A stretch of 64,000 bases of DNA from Didemnitutus sp047777955. Lineage in GTDB: Bacteria > Verrucomicrobiota > Verrucomicrobiia > Opitutales > Opitutaceae. A model generated the notes under the pieces. The model saw only the letters and a program-made list of their open reading frames with translations, was not told the origin of the DNA and did no database searches. The first letter of the stretch is position 1; every line of letters begins with the position of its first letter. Positions 37,738 to 46,953 of this stretch are shown one piece after another. The stretch is from contig NZ_CP180537.1 of the NCBI RefSeq assembly GCF_047777955.1, positions 2,914,001 to 2,978,000 of the forward strand, written 5' to 3'. Position numbers and translations under genes: made by a program.

Positions 37738-38745
37738 CTAAGAGGCGTCGTCTGATGCTTCCGCCGCGATGATCGCGTCCAGCTCCGCGAGCAGCGGCGC
37801 TTTTTGCGCGTCCGGGAGCAACGCGAGCTCGAAGCCGTTCCGCGCGAGCCGGGCCAATTCGCAGCGCGTGAAGCCGCGCTGCGTGGCGAGGGCGACGTAG
37901 TCGTCGGTCAGCGTGTTGCCGAAGGAGATCGGATCGTCGGTGCTCACGGTCACCTTCACGCCGGCGTCGAAGAGGCTACGGATCGGGTGCGTCGCCAGCG
38001 TGACGCCGGGCATGAGCTTGTGGTTCGAGATCGGGCAGACATCCAAGCCGACACCCGCGCGCGCCAGCTCCGCCACGAGGGTCGCGTCCTCGTGCGCCCG
38101 CACGCCGTGCTGGATGCGGTCGGGATTCAGCTCGTCGAGGACGAAACGGATGAACTCCGCGCCCATGAACTCGCCAGCGTGGGCCTTGGTGTATTTGCCG
38201 GCCTTCCGGGCGGCGGCCCAGTATTCCGCCGTCCACGGTTCGAGGGGCTTGTCCTCGAAGCCGTGCAGGTCGATGCCGGCGAGGCCGGGCCAGGTCAGCG
38301 CGTCTGCGAGCACCGGCATCATCTTCGGACCGGCGCCGTCGTGGTGGATGCCGAGGAAGATCCGCACCTCGAGTCCGGCCGGCACGGCGGCGCGGATGGC
38401 GTCGAGCACGGCGCGGCCGTCGAAGCCCAGGAACTCGATGCCGCCCGAGGCGAAGCTCGTCTCGACGTAGCGGACGTTCTGCGCGAGGTGGCGCGCGAAG
38501 ATCAGCTGCGCCGCCTCGTGGTAGCGCTCGGGCGAGGTGAACCACGCGAAGGCCATGTCGAGCAGCTCGCGTTCGAAGTGCGCGAAGTCGGCGAACTTGA
38601 AGTCCGGCGCCCACGAGTCCGGCGCGCGGCCGCGGAACTCCGGGCGCACGCGTTGCAGCAGCTCGAGCGGCAGCGCGCCCTCGAGGTGGAGGTGCGTCTC
38701 CGTCTTCGGGAGCGATTGGACGAAATCGACCAGCGAATCAGACAT
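37738..38745 (-). CDS. Adenosine deaminase-like amidohydrolase
   Basis: 335 residues. TIM-barrel metal hydrolase: the first metal motif is ETHLHLEGALP, the central His is in YTKAHAGEF, with the Glu of the same block as proton shuttle, HGVRAHED gives the next metal/substrate contacts, and VTVSTDDPISFGNTL supplies the final Asp pair. This is the adenosine/adenine deaminase family; the sequence alone does not separate adenosine, adenine or aminodeoxyfutalosine deaminases. The last is worth considering because menaquinone is made by some relatives through futalosine, but menB in this window argues for the classical pathway. Confidence 0.85.
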   Translation of the reverse strand: MSDSLVDFVQSLPKTETHLHLEGALPLELLQRVRPEFRGRAPDSWAPDFKFADFAHFERELLDMAFAWFTSPERYHEAAQLIFARHLAQNVRYVETSFASGGIEFLGFDGRAVLDAIRAAVPAGLEVRIFLGIHHDGAGPKMMPVLADALTWPGLAGIDLHGFEDKPLEPWTAEYWAAARKAGKYTKAHAGEFMGAEFIRFVLDELNPDRIQHGVRAHEDATLVAELARAGVGLDVCPISNHKLMPGVTLATHPIRSLFDAGVKVTVSTDDPISFGNTLTDDYVALATQRGFTRCELARLARNGFELALLPDAQKAPLLAELDAIIAAEASDDAS

Positions 38746-38747
38746 GG

Positions 38748-38805
38748 CCCACGGAAGACACGGAACACACGGAAACAGACACGTCCATTCCGTGTGCTCC
38801 GTGGG
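38748..38805. repeat. Palindromic intergenic element (CACGGAA family)
   Basis: Arms 38748-38765 (CCCACGGAAGACACGGAA) and 38788-38805 (TTCCGTGTGCTCCGTGGG) pair at 16 of 18 positions. The arms are made of repeated CACGGA blocks. A longer relative lies at 61778-61873, and half-elements at 54413-54440 and 61731-61758. Confidence 0.8.
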
Positions 38806-38811
38806 CAGAGC

Positions 38812-39930
38812 TCATTTCACCTTCAGCAACTGATCCGGGTTCAGCTTCTGCAGCGCCTTCGGGACGAAGAGGCCGTCCTTGCGGACGAGCTTGCCGTCGA
38901 ACCAAATCTCGCCGCCGCCGTAGTCGGGGCGCTGGATGCAGACCATGTCCCAGTGGACGGCGGACTTGTTGCCGTTGCCGCCCTTCTCGTAGGCCTGGCC
39001 GGGCGTGAAGTGGAAGGAGCCGGCGATCTTCTCGTCGAAGAGGATGTCGCGCATCGGCTGCTGGATGTGCGGGTTGAAGCCGATGGCGAACTCGCCGATG
39101 TAGCGCGAGCCGGCGTCGGTATCGAGGATCTCGTTCAGGCGCTTCGTGTTGTTGCTCGTGGCGTCGACAATCTTGCCGGCCTTGAAGGTCAGCTTGATGT
39201 TGTCGAACGCGGTGCCGAGGTAAACGGTCGGCGCGTTGTAGCTGATGGTGCCCTCGACGCTGTCCTTCACCGGGCAGGAGAACACCTCGCCGTCGGGGAT
39301 GTTGCGCAGGCCGCCACAGGGGACGGCGCCGATGCCCTTGATCGAGAAGCGCAGGTCGGTGCCCGGGCCCTTGATGTGGACGCGGTCGGTCCGGTTCATC
39401 AGGTCGGTCAGCGCCTTCATGCCCGGGCCGTAGCGGCGGTAGTCGAAGGTGCAGACGCGGAAGTAGAAATCCTCGAACGCCTCGGTGCTCATGCCGGCCT
39501 GCTGCGCCATGGCGGACGACGGCCAGCGGAGCACGACCCACTTGGTCTTGTTCACGCGGTGGTCGAGCACGGGCTTCATGATCTTCGCCACCAGCTGCAC
39601 CTTCTCGGAGGGCACGTCGGAGGTCTCGAAGATGTTGTCCGAGCCGCGCACCGCGATGTAGGCCTCCATCTTCTGCATGCGCGCCAGCTCGACGTCGGCC
39701 GCGATCTGGTATTGCTCGGCCTGCGCGCCCTGCAGCAGCTCGCGCGTGACGCGGGCGCGCTGGATGTTGACGTAGGGCAGCGCGCCGCGGGCGCGGGCGG
39801 CGCGCACGAGCGCGACCACGAACAGGTCGGGGATGTCGAACGCGTCGATGAGCACGCGCTCGCCCTTCTTCAGGGCGGTGGAAAATCCGGTGAGAACGTC
39901 GGCAAGTTGCGAGTAGCGGGGATCAGCCAT
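38812..39930 (-). CDS. M29-family (thermophilic) aminopeptidase
   Basis: 372 residues from ATG 39930 (MADPRYSQLADVLTGFSTAL). N-terminal domain with KKGERVLIDAFDIPDLFVVA; the catalytic domain has the metal Glu in IPDGEVFSCPVKDSVEG, GEFAIGFNPHIQ, and the terminal HWDM (SAVHWDMVCIQRPDYGGGE) that supplies His and Asp ligands. Two-metal aminopeptidases of this family release N-terminal residues from peptides. A second, less similar M29 gene is at 50947-52134. It stands between palindromic repeats. Confidence 0.92.
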   Translation of the reverse strand: MADPRYSQLADVLTGFSTALKKGERVLIDAFDIPDLFVVALVRAARARGALPYVNIQRARVTRELLQGAQAEQYQIAADVELARMQKMEAYIAVRGSDNIFETSDVPSEKVQLVAKIMKPVLDHRVNKTKWVVLRWPSSAMAQQAGMSTEAFEDFYFRVCTFDYRRYGPGMKALTDLMNRTDRVHIKGPGTDLRFSIKGIGAVPCGGLRNIPDGEVFSCPVKDSVEGTISYNAPTVYLGTAFDNIKLTFKAGKIVDATSNNTKRLNEILDTDAGSRYIGEFAIGFNPHIQQPMRDILFDEKIAGSFHFTPGQAYEKGGNGNKSAVHWDMVCIQRPDYGGGEIWFDGKLVRKDGLFVPKALQKLNPDQLLKVK

Positions 39931-40001
39931 CCGCAAGCTATCGCCCGAGCACGCCGCCCGGGCAACCTCAAAGCCGCCGCGCGAGTCGTGCCGCCGGGTT
40001 G

Positions 40002-40084
40002 TTGTAGGGCGGGGTCTCCGAATCCCGCCGCGAACGTTGCGCCGGCATCGCTGCATGGCGGGGTTCGGCGACCCCGCCCTACAA
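40002..40084. repeat. Palindromic intergenic element (GTAGGG family)
   Basis: 28-base arms 40002-40029 and 40057-40084 start TTGTAGGGCGGGG and end CCCCGCCCTACAA and match at 26 of 28 positions. The right arm is nearly identical to that at 36679-36706. Confidence 0.88.
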
Positions 40085-40120
40085 TTCAGGCCAACGCGGT
40101 CAGCTTCGCTTGGCCTGAAC

Positions 40121-40173
40121 AGCGCCGGCTTCCAGCCGGCATCTTCCCGCAGCGCCGGCTGGAAGCCGGCGCT
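40121..40173. repeat. Perfect inverted repeat before the lpxK stop
   Basis: Two identical 20-base arms in inverted orientation (40121-40140 and 40154-40173), each based on GCCGGCTTCCAGCCGGC, around a 13-base centre. On the minus strand it lies just downstream of lpxK, but without a T run. Confidence 0.85.
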
Positions 40174-40182
40174 ACTTCACTT

Positions 40183-41418
40183 TCACTTCGCCGCGACCGC
40201 GGCTTCGCTGCCGACTTCCGGCTCCTCGTTGGCCGGCCGGCCGCGCGGGAAGCAGATCTTGCCGACCGCCTCCTGGAAGTCCGCCGCGCCGCGGAGGATC
40301 TCGATCTCGAGGCGGAGGAAATAGAGCGGACGCGACGGGTTCGCGTCGGCGGGCGCGATGCGCACCGCGTCCTTCTCGGTCGTGACGATGAACTCCGCCC
40401 CGGCCTTCTCCGCCTCGGCATAGACCTCGCGCAGGTCCTCGGAGGTGAAGCGGTAGTGGTCGAGGAAGCGCCGCGCGTAGGCGAGATGCGCCCCGCCCTC
40501 GCGCAGGAAGCGCTCGAAGCTCTCCGGCGTCGCGATGCCGCTGAAGGCCGCGATGCGCTTCCCCTTCAAGTCCGCGAGCGGCCGCTTCTCGACGTTGCCG
40601 ACGCGCTGGAGGAACTGCGGCCGGTGCGCGCACTCGATGATCTCGGCGTGCGGGTTGTAGTGGCGGATCAAATGCTCGAGCTCCTCGTCGCGGCGGCCGT
40701 TGGACTTCGTGAGGAAGACGTAGGATGCGCGCTTCAGGTGCTTGACCGGCTCGCGCAGGATGCCGCGTGGGAGCAGGAAGCCGTTGCCGAAGGGATTGGT
40801 CTTGTCGACCAGCAGCAGGTTGAGTCGGCCCTTGAGCGGCAGGTATTGGAAACCGTCGTCGAGCACCAGCGTGTCGCAGCCGAAGCGCTTGATCGCATAC
40901 GCGCCGGCCTTCACGCGGTCCTTGTCCACGAGCACGACGACGCCGGGCAGGTTCTTCGCCAGCATGAACGGCTCGTCGCCCGCCAGCTCCGAGTCGAGCA
41001 GCAGGCGCTCGCCGTCGCTGACGATGCGCGGGGGCTCGGCCTCCTGGTGGGTGAAGTCGTGCCAGAGGCGCTTCCAGAGCGGCGGGGCCTTGCTCTTGTA
41101 GCCGCGGCTGAGGATCGCGACCTTGCGGCCGCGGTCGCGCAGCGCGCGCGCGAACATCTCCACCACCGGCGTCTTGCCCGTGCCGCCGACGGTGAGGTTG
41201 CCCACCACCACCACGAGGCAGCCGAGCGGCGTGTCATGGAAGATGCGCTTCCGGAACAGCCACAGCCGGGCCTGCACAATGCCGCTGAAAAGATACGAAC
41301 ACGCCTGCAGGAACGCCGCGAAGACCAGCGCGCCGAAGCCCTCGCGTTTCCCCATGATGACGTCGATGCCGAACTGCTCGAATTCGTTGAGCTTGGTGCG
41401 AAACCAGCGATTGGGCAT
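40183..41418 (-). CDS. lpxK: Tetraacyldisaccharide 4'-kinase LpxK
   Basis: 411 residues from ATG 41418 (MPNRWFRTKLNEFEQFGIDV). Phosphorylates the 4' position of the lipid A disaccharide at the inner face of the membrane. A hydrophobic N-terminal segment (ALVFAAFLQACSYLFSGIV) is followed by Walker A VVVGNLTVGGTGKTPVVEMF, LSRGYKSKAP, DTLVLDDGFQYLPL with the metal Asp residues, and LLPRGILREPVKHLKRAS. The C-terminal part ends ...FIVTTEKDAVRIAP and a longer tail. With lpxI it shows a full Raetz pathway in this organism. Confidence 0.96.
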   Translation of the reverse strand: MPNRWFRTKLNEFEQFGIDVIMGKREGFGALVFAAFLQACSYLFSGIVQARLWLFRKRIFHDTPLGCLVVVVGNLTVGGTGKTPVVEMFARALRDRGRKVAILSRGYKSKAPPLWKRLWHDFTHQEAEPPRIVSDGERLLLDSELAGDEPFMLAKNLPGVVVLVDKDRVKAGAYAIKRFGCDTLVLDDGFQYLPLKGRLNLLLVDKTNPFGNGFLLPRGILREPVKHLKRASYVFLTKSNGRRDEELEHLIRHYNPHAEIIECAHRPQFLQRVGNVEKRPLADLKGKRIAAFSGIATPESFERFLREGGAHLAYARRFLDHYRFTSEDLREVYAEAEKAGAEFIVTTEKDAVRIAPADANPSRPLYFLRLEIEILRGAADFQEAVGKICFPRGRPANEEPEVGSEAAVAAK

Positions 41419-41514
41419 GACGTGAAATAGGCTTTGACCGCGCGGAGCGCGACCTAGGTTATGGGACTCCTGGCGCCGCCCGCGCAAGCGACAACTCCGG
41501 CGCCGCTCCCGACC

Positions 41515-42591
41515 ATGCCCTACAAGCTCTACATTCCCGGCCCGATCAGCGTCTCCGAGAAAACCCTGCGCGCCATGACCCAGCCGATGATCGGCCACCG
41601 CGGCAGCGAGTTCATCGCGCTCTACCGCAGCCTGACGCCGGCGCTGCAGGCGCTGTTCGGCACGAAGAACTCCGTCTACCTCGCCACCAGCAGCGCCTGG
41701 GGCGTCATGGAGGGCACGCTCCGGAACGTCGTCCGCAAGAAAGTCCTCTGCTGCATGAACGGCGCGTTCTCGGACAAGTGGCTCGACGTCGCCCGCCGCT
41801 GCGGCCTCGACGCCGCCGGCCTGCAATTCGACTGGGGGAAGCCCGTCGATCCCGCCGCGCTCCGCGCCGAGCTGGCCAAGGGCGGCTACGACGCCGTCAC
41901 GATCATCCACAACGAGACTTCCTGCGGCTGCCTGAGCGACCTGCCCGCGCTCGCCGCGGTCCTGCGCGAATTCCCGGACGTCATCGCCATCGTCGACACC
42001 GTCAGCTCGTTCAGCGCCGTGCCGATCGACCAGGACGCGCTCGGCCTCGACATCGTGCTCGCCGGCTCGCAGAAGGCGCTCGCCCTGCCGCCCGGCCTGA
42101 CGGTGTTTTCCGTCTCGCCGCGCGCCCGCGAGCGCGCCGCCACCGCCCCGGCCCGCGGCTACTATTTCGACCTCGTCGAGTTCGAGAAGAACCACGAAGG
42201 CGGCATGACGCCCAGCACGCCGGTCATCCCGCTGATCTACGCGCTGCGCTCGAAGCTCGACGACATCGCCGCCGAGGGCCTCGACGCCCGCTACGCCCGC
42301 CACGTGCGCCTCAACCGCATCGTGCGCGACTGGGGCTACGCGAAGGGCTTCAAGCTCTTCCCCGAGGAGCGCTTCGCCTCGGTTTCGCTCAACTGCTTCG
42401 CCAACACCCGCGGCATCGACCTGCCCGCCCTGAACACGAAGCTCAAGGCACGCGGCTTCCTCATCGACGGCGGCTACGGCAAGCTCAAGGGAAAGACCTT
42501 CCGCATCTCGAACATGGGCGACGAGACCGACGCCACCATCGCCGAACTCCTCGCCGCGCTCGACGCGTCGCTGGCCGAGATCGGGGCGTGA
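41515..42591 (+). CDS. Class V aminotransferase (serine/alanine-glyoxylate or phosphoserine type)
   Basis: 358 residues from ATG 41515 (MPYKLYIPGPISVSEKTLRA); the upstream ATG at 41461 adds a low-complexity leader. PLP is bound by the Lys in LAGSQKALALPPG; IIHNETSCGCLSDLPALAAV and AIVDTVSSFSAVPID are the conserved cofactor and substrate blocks. The FIPGPISVSE-type start and GHRGSEFIALYR are shared by serine-glyoxylate, alanine-glyoxylate and archaeal-type phosphoserine aminotransferases, so it may serve serine synthesis. It is divergent from lpxK. Confidence 0.88.
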   Translation: MPYKLYIPGPISVSEKTLRAMTQPMIGHRGSEFIALYRSLTPALQALFGTKNSVYLATSSAWGVMEGTLRNVVRKKVLCCMNGAFSDKWLDVARRCGLDAAGLQFDWGKPVDPAALRAELAKGGYDAVTIIHNETSCGCLSDLPALAAVLREFPDVIAIVDTVSSFSAVPIDQDALGLDIVLAGSQKALALPPGLTVFSVSPRARERAATAPARGYYFDLVEFEKNHEGGMTPSTPVIPLIYALRSKLDDIAAEGLDARYARHVRLNRIVRDWGYAKGFKLFPEERFASVSLNCFANTRGIDLPALNTKLKARGFLIDGGYGKLKGKTFRISNMGDETDATIAELLAALDASLAEIGA

Positions 42592-42708
42592 GCGGCGGCG
42601 CGGCGCGCGCGGGCGCGCCCTCCGGCGCGGAAACCGGGATTGCGCCAGGATAACGCGTCGTGCGCTTGGCTTGCGCCGGTGCGGGCGTTGCGGCATCGCT
42701 GACCGACG

Positions 42709-43713
42709 ATGAAACGCATTTCGCGCTGCCTCATTTGGCTGCTCGTCGTTTCCCTCGCCTTCGGCGCGGAACCGCGCGAGCGGGAGAGCGTGGATTCCGT
42801 CCAGGTCCTCAAAGTCCGCGCACGCGACACCGATCCGGCGATCCGGACGGCCGACCTGCCGCACTACGCCTACGTCGATCGCGACGTGCTCGCCGGCCGC
42901 ACGGGCGCGGCGGCGGACCGCCACGAATTGCTGCTGTGGATTCCCGGCACGCAGCCCTCCGGCACGAGTGGCGAAGGCCCCGGCGGCGCCGGTCGATTTT
43001 GCGAACTCGCGGCGCGACTTGGTTACCACGCGATCGTCCTGAAATACCCGAACGAGCAATCCGCCAGCATCTGCCGCAACGACCGCGACCCGCAGGAATT
43101 CGAGCGCTTCCGCATGGCCCTCATCGCGGGCGGCAAGTCGAAGCACCTCTCTGTCGACCGCGCTGAAAGCATCGAGAGTCGTCTCGTGCATTTGCTGCGA
43201 CATCTGGCGAAATCCGATCCGGCGAGCGACTGGGCACAATTCCTGACGCCAGAGGGCGCTCCGAAATGGGAGGTCCTTGCCGTCGCCGGCCAGTCGCAGG
43301 GCGGCGGCCACGCCGCGCTCATCGCGCTGCACCACCGCGTCGCCCGCGTGATCTGCACCGGCAGCCCCAAAGACTACAGCATCGCGCACGACGCGCCCGC
43401 CGCCTGGCTGCGCCTCGATTCCGCGACGCCGAAGGAGCGCTTCTTCACCTTCAATCACCGGCAGGACCATCAGGGCTGCTCGCCGGAGCAGCAGTGGGAA
43501 AACCTGCGCGCGCTCGGCCTCGACCGATTCGGTCCCCTCGTGGACGTCGACCGCGAGCCACCGCCGTATCGGCACTCCCGCATGCTGACCACGGACTATC
43601 CCGGCGGAAAGCTCACCTCGTCCACCGCCCACACGATGGTGATGAATCCGCGCCACACCGACGTGCTGACGCCGGTCTGGAGCTACCTGCTGACCGAGCC
43701 GGTCTCGCGCTAG
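42709..43713 (+). CDS. Secreted alpha/beta hydrolase (BPSS1187-like)
   Basis: 334 residues with signal peptide MKRISRCLIWLLVVSLAFGA. The alpha/beta fold shows LLLWIPGTQPSGTSGEGPGG near the oxyanion hole, the nucleophile elbow VAGQSQGGGHAALIA (Ser in G-Q-S-Q-G), an Asp in FNHRQDHQG and a late His (STAHTMVMNPRHTD). Several Cys residues suggest disulfides. Substrate unknown; relatives have been seen as esterase-type proteins in varied bacteria. It stands alone between the aminotransferase and topB genes. Confidence 0.75.
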   Translation: MKRISRCLIWLLVVSLAFGAEPRERESVDSVQVLKVRARDTDPAIRTADLPHYAYVDRDVLAGRTGAAADRHELLLWIPGTQPSGTSGEGPGGAGRFCELAARLGYHAIVLKYPNEQSASICRNDRDPQEFERFRMALIAGGKSKHLSVDRAESIESRLVHLLRHLAKSDPASDWAQFLTPEGAPKWEVLAVAGQSQGGGHAALIALHHRVARVICTGSPKDYSIAHDAPAAWLRLDSATPKERFFTFNHRQDHQGCSPEQQWENLRALGLDRFGPLVDVDREPPPYRHSRMLTTDYPGGKLTSSTAHTMVMNPRHTDVLTPVWSYLLTEPVSR

Positions 43714-43777
43714 GCCGGGCGTGTTCGCCGCGTCGCGTCACGGCAGGAAGCCGCCCGAAATTTCGCGCAATTTCCCT

Positions 43778-43823
43778 CGTGCGCGCGAGCGCGCGTAGAC
43801 CCGCGTGCGCGCGTGCGCGCGCG
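43778..43823. other. Alternating purine-pyrimidine tract (Z-DNA prone) upstream of topB
   Basis: Bases 43802-43823 alternate strictly between pyrimidine and purine for 22 bases (CG/TG dinucleotides only), and 43778-43797 nearly do so. The tracts end 61 bases before the topB start. Such sequences flip to left-handed DNA under negative supercoiling. Confidence 0.75.
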
Positions 43824-43884
43824 GCTCTCGGAAAAAAGTAGTGCTTGAAATCGGCGGCGCGCGCCCGTAACGGCTCGCCTCCCA

Positions 43885-46701
43885 ATGAAGTCCCTCATCA
43901 TCGCCGAGAAGCCGTCCGTGGCTGCTGACATCGCCCGCGCGCTCGGCAAAGTTCCCAAGCACGGCGACCACTACGAGAACGAGGAATACGTGATCTCGTC
44001 GGCGGTCGGCCACGTGGTGGAACTCCAGATGCCCGAGGACATCGACAAGAAGAAATACGGTTTCTGGCGGCTCGAGACGCTGCCCATCGTCCCGGAGAAA
44101 TTCGAGCTGAAGCCGATCGAGGACTCCAAGGACCGCTTCAATCTCCTTAAAAAACTCATCGCCCGGAAGGACATCAAAGAGGTCATCAACGCCTGCGACG
44201 CGGGCCGCGAGGGCGAGCTCATTTTCAAGAATCTGGCGCTGCTGGCGAAGAACAAGCACCCGGTGAAGCGCCTCTGGCTCTCGTCGATGACCAACGAGGG
44301 CATCAACGAGGCCTTCGAGCGCCTGCGCGACGACTCGGAGATGCAGGGCCTGGCCGACGCCGCCCGTTGCCGCAGCGAGGCGGACTGGCTCATCGGCATC
44401 AACGGCACGCGCGCGATCACCAAGCGCATGTTCGGCTCGCGCGCGGGTAACGTCGCCTCCGTCGGCCGCGTGCAGACGCCCACCCTCGCGCTGGTCTACG
44501 CGCGCGAGCTCGAGATCCGCAATTTCAAGCCGCGCGGCTACTGGCGCGTGACGGCGAAGTTCGGCGTCGCCAAGGGCGACTACGAGGGCACCTACCAGCG
44601 CCCGGATTTCAAGAAGAGCGACGACGAGCACGACCGCATCGACCGCCTCTGGGACAAGGCCAAGGCCGAGGCCATCGTCGCCGCCTGCGCGGGCCAGCCG
44701 CTGGCGCAGGTTGCCGAGGAAAAGAAGGCCAGCTCGCAGATCGCGCCGCGCCTCTACGACCTCACGACGCTCCAGCGCGAGGCGAACAGCCGCTACGGTT
44801 TCCCGGCGAAGCGCACCCTCCAGCTCGCCCAGGCGCTCTACGAAAAGCACAAGATGATCACCTACCCGCGCACGGACTCCCGCGCGCTGCCGGAGGATTA
44901 TCTGCCCGTCGTCCGCCGCACGCTCCAAAATCTCCACGGCGCGCTCGGCACCCACGCGCACAAGGCGCTGGAGAAGGGCTACGTCCAGTTCAACAAGCGC
45001 ATCTTCAACAACGCCCAGGTCTCCGACCACTTCGCCATCATCCCGACCGAGCACGAGGCCAAGCACCTCGACGAGGCCGAGGCGAAGATCTTCGACATGA
45101 TCGCACGCCGCTTCGTCGCGGCGTTCTTCCCCGCGGCCGAGTTCGACGTCACCACGCGCACCAGCACGGTCGCCGGCCACGCCTTCAAGACCGAGGGCAA
45201 GGTGCTGACCGTCCCCGGCTGGCTCGAGGTCTACGGCAAGAGCACGGTCGACGAAGATTCGGCCGACTCCAAAGCGCTGCCCGCCATGTCCGCCGAGGAC
45301 GCCGGCAAGGCCAAGACGCTCTCCACCGAACTGCACGAGGAGGCGACCCGTCCGCCGCCGCGCTACACGGAAGCGACGCTGCTCTCCGCGATGGAAACCG
45401 CCGGCAAACTCGTCGACGACGAGGAACTCGCCGAAGCCATGAAAGAGCGCGGCCTGGGCACGCCGGCGACGCGCGCCGACACCATCGACGGCCTCATTTA
45501 CCAGAAATATCTCGACCGAAATCAGCGCGAGCTCGTGCCGACCGCCAAGGCCGAACAGCTGATCCAGTTCCTCGGCGCCGTGAAGGCCGAGGACCTCACC
45601 TCGCCCGCCATGACCGGCGAGTGGGAGTTCAACCTCCGCCAGATGGAGCACGGCAAGTTCCCGCGCGAGAAATTCATGGCCGAGATCGTCAAGGAGACGA
45701 AGGGCATCGTCGAACGCGTGAAGGGCTTCGAGGAAGACGACTCGATCGCGCGCGAGACCGACATCCCCTCGCCCACCGACGGCAAGCCCCTGCGCGAGAC
45801 GCTGCGCGGTTACAAGTCCCACGACGGCGAGTTCATGATCTACAAGATCATCGGCGGCCGCCGCATGGAGGAGCACGAGGTCAAGGAGCTCGTCACCACC
45901 GGCAAGGTCGGTCCGCTCGACGGCTTCATCTCCGCCAAGACCCGCAACCGCTTCTCCGCGCTGCTCAAGCTCAACCAGGTCGAGGAGGAGGCGAAGGACG
46001 GCACGAAGACGAAGAAGTGGAAGACCGAGTTCGATTTCGGCGACAAGGCCGACCTCGGCGGGCTCACGCCCTTCTGGACCAATCCCGAGACCGGCGCCGA
46101 GCTCTGCGAGAACGGCAGCAGCTTCATCGTGCGCGAGCGCGATCCCGCCGCCGAGGGCGGCTGGAAGCAGACGTTCCGCATCGGCCGCATCCTCTGCCAG
46201 AAGCCGATCACCCATGAGATGGTGACCGACCTCGTCTCGAAGGGGAAAACCGGCCTCATCCAGGGCTTCATCTCCAAGAAGGGCCGTCCCTTCGACGCGT
46301 TCCTCAAGCTGGAGGGCGCGCGCATTGCCTGGGAGTTCCCTCCCCGCGCCCCGAAGCTCGACAAGGACGGCAAGCCCATCGAGCGCAAGGCCCGCGCCAA
46401 GGTCGATCTCTCCAAGGCCACGGTCCTCGGCCAGAGCCCCGCGCACGACGGCGGCGAGCTGGTCGAGCTCGGCGACACCTACTACGTGCGCAAGCCAGAG
46501 CAGGACAACCGCGCGGTGTTCAAACTCGCCAAGAAGCTCTGCGAGCACGAGATCGCCCCCGCGGTCGTCCAGAAGCTCCTCGCCGAGGGCAAGAGCGACC
46601 TGATCGAGGGCTTCGTCTCCAAGCGCGGCAACAAGTTCAGCGCCTACCTGGTTCTCTCCGCGAAGAAGGACAAGGCGGAGTTCGAATTTCCTCCTCGGTG
46701 A
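43885..46701 (+). CDS. topB: DNA topoisomerase III-like type IA enzyme
   Basis: 938 residues. Type IA topoisomerase: the TOPRIM domain starts SLIIAEKPSVAADIARALG and contains DAGREGELIFKNL; the active-site Tyr is residue 327 in ITYPRTDSRALPEDY; PPRYTEATLLSAMETAGKLV and GLGTPATRADTID follow. The N-terminus fits TopB rather than TopA. After about residue 600 come several tandem beta repeats (FMIYKIIGGRRMEEHEVKEL, TFRIGRILCQKPITHEMVTD, FKLAKKLCEHEIAPAVVQKL), the topoisomerase C-terminal repeat type, without zinc-finger Cys clusters. It relaxes or decatenates DNA. Confidence 0.93.
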   Translation: MKSLIIAEKPSVAADIARALGKVPKHGDHYENEEYVISSAVGHVVELQMPEDIDKKKYGFWRLETLPIVPEKFELKPIEDSKDRFNLLKKLIARKDIKEVINACDAGREGELIFKNLALLAKNKHPVKRLWLSSMTNEGINEAFERLRDDSEMQGLADAARCRSEADWLIGINGTRAITKRMFGSRAGNVASVGRVQTPTLALVYARELEIRNFKPRGYWRVTAKFGVAKGDYEGTYQRPDFKKSDDEHDRIDRLWDKAKAEAIVAACAGQPLAQVAEEKKASSQIAPRLYDLTTLQREANSRYGFPAKRTLQLAQALYEKHKMITYPRTDSRALPEDYLPVVRRTLQNLHGALGTHAHKALEKGYVQFNKRIFNNAQVSDHFAIIPTEHEAKHLDEAEAKIFDMIARRFVAAFFPAAEFDVTTRTSTVAGHAFKTEGKVLTVPGWLEVYGKSTVDEDSADSKALPAMSAEDAGKAKTLSTELHEEATRPPPRYTEATLLSAMETAGKLVDDEELAEAMKERGLGTPATRADTIDGLIYQKYLDRNQRELVPTAKAEQLIQFLGAVKAEDLTSPAMTGEWEFNLRQMEHGKFPREKFMAEIVKETKGIVERVKGFEEDDSIARETDIPSPTDGKPLRETLRGYKSHDGEFMIYKIIGGRRMEEHEVKELVTTGKVGPLDGFISAKTRNRFSALLKLNQVEEEAKDGTKTKKWKTEFDFGDKADLGGLTPFWTNPETGAELCENGSSFIVRERDPAAEGGWKQTFRIGRILCQKPITHEMVTDLVSKGKTGLIQGFISKKGRPFDAFLKLEGARIAWEFPPRAPKLDKDGKPIERKARAKVDLSKATVLGQSPAHDGGELVELGDTYYVRKPEQDNRAVFKLAKKLCEHEIAPAVVQKLLAEGKSDLIEGFVSKRGNKFSAYLVLSAKKDKAEFEFPPR

Positions 46702-46709
46702 GGAGGAAA
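46687..46709. terminator. Perfect hairpin spanning the topB stop codon
   Basis: Ten-base perfect stem TTTCCTCCTC/GAGGAGGAAA with a GGT loop; the TGA stop at 46699-46701 is in the loop and second arm. There is no strong T run, so termination is uncertain; a role in 3'-end stability is equally possible. Confidence 0.4.
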
Positions 46710-46720
46710 TAGGGCGAGCC

Positions 46721-46876
46721 CTGCCACGGATGGGCGGAGCCGGGAGCCCACCGGGCAGCGACGTCCACCGTTCCCGCCGCCGTGAGTAGGGCCGGCTTCA
46801 TCCGGCCCGGTTTGTCGCTCCCGGCCCCCTTCGCTCGCGAGCGCAAACCCGTTTGGCCGGTTAAAACCGGCCCTAC
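46721..46876. repeat. Two palindromic intergenic elements between topB and the next gene
   Basis: 46721-46758 is an imperfect palindrome (CTGCC...GGGC against GCCC...GGGCAG). 46786-46876 has outer arms GTAGGGCCGG.../...CCGGCCCTAC matching at 19 of 22 positions with a 47-base centre. The second belongs by its GTAGGG/CCCTAC ends with the elements at 36632 and 40002, though the inner sequence differs. Confidence 0.7.
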
Positions 46877-46953
46877 CGCAGCGCACAGCCCGTTCATCCC
46901 TTTGCCCTCGCCGCGCGACTGAAACCGTGGCCTTTTGCAGGCGTCTCATTGCC

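Noticed and set aside
43738..46548. 936-codon minus-strand ORF opposite topB
   Set aside because: Antisense shadow of topB with no recognisable motifs and biased composition.
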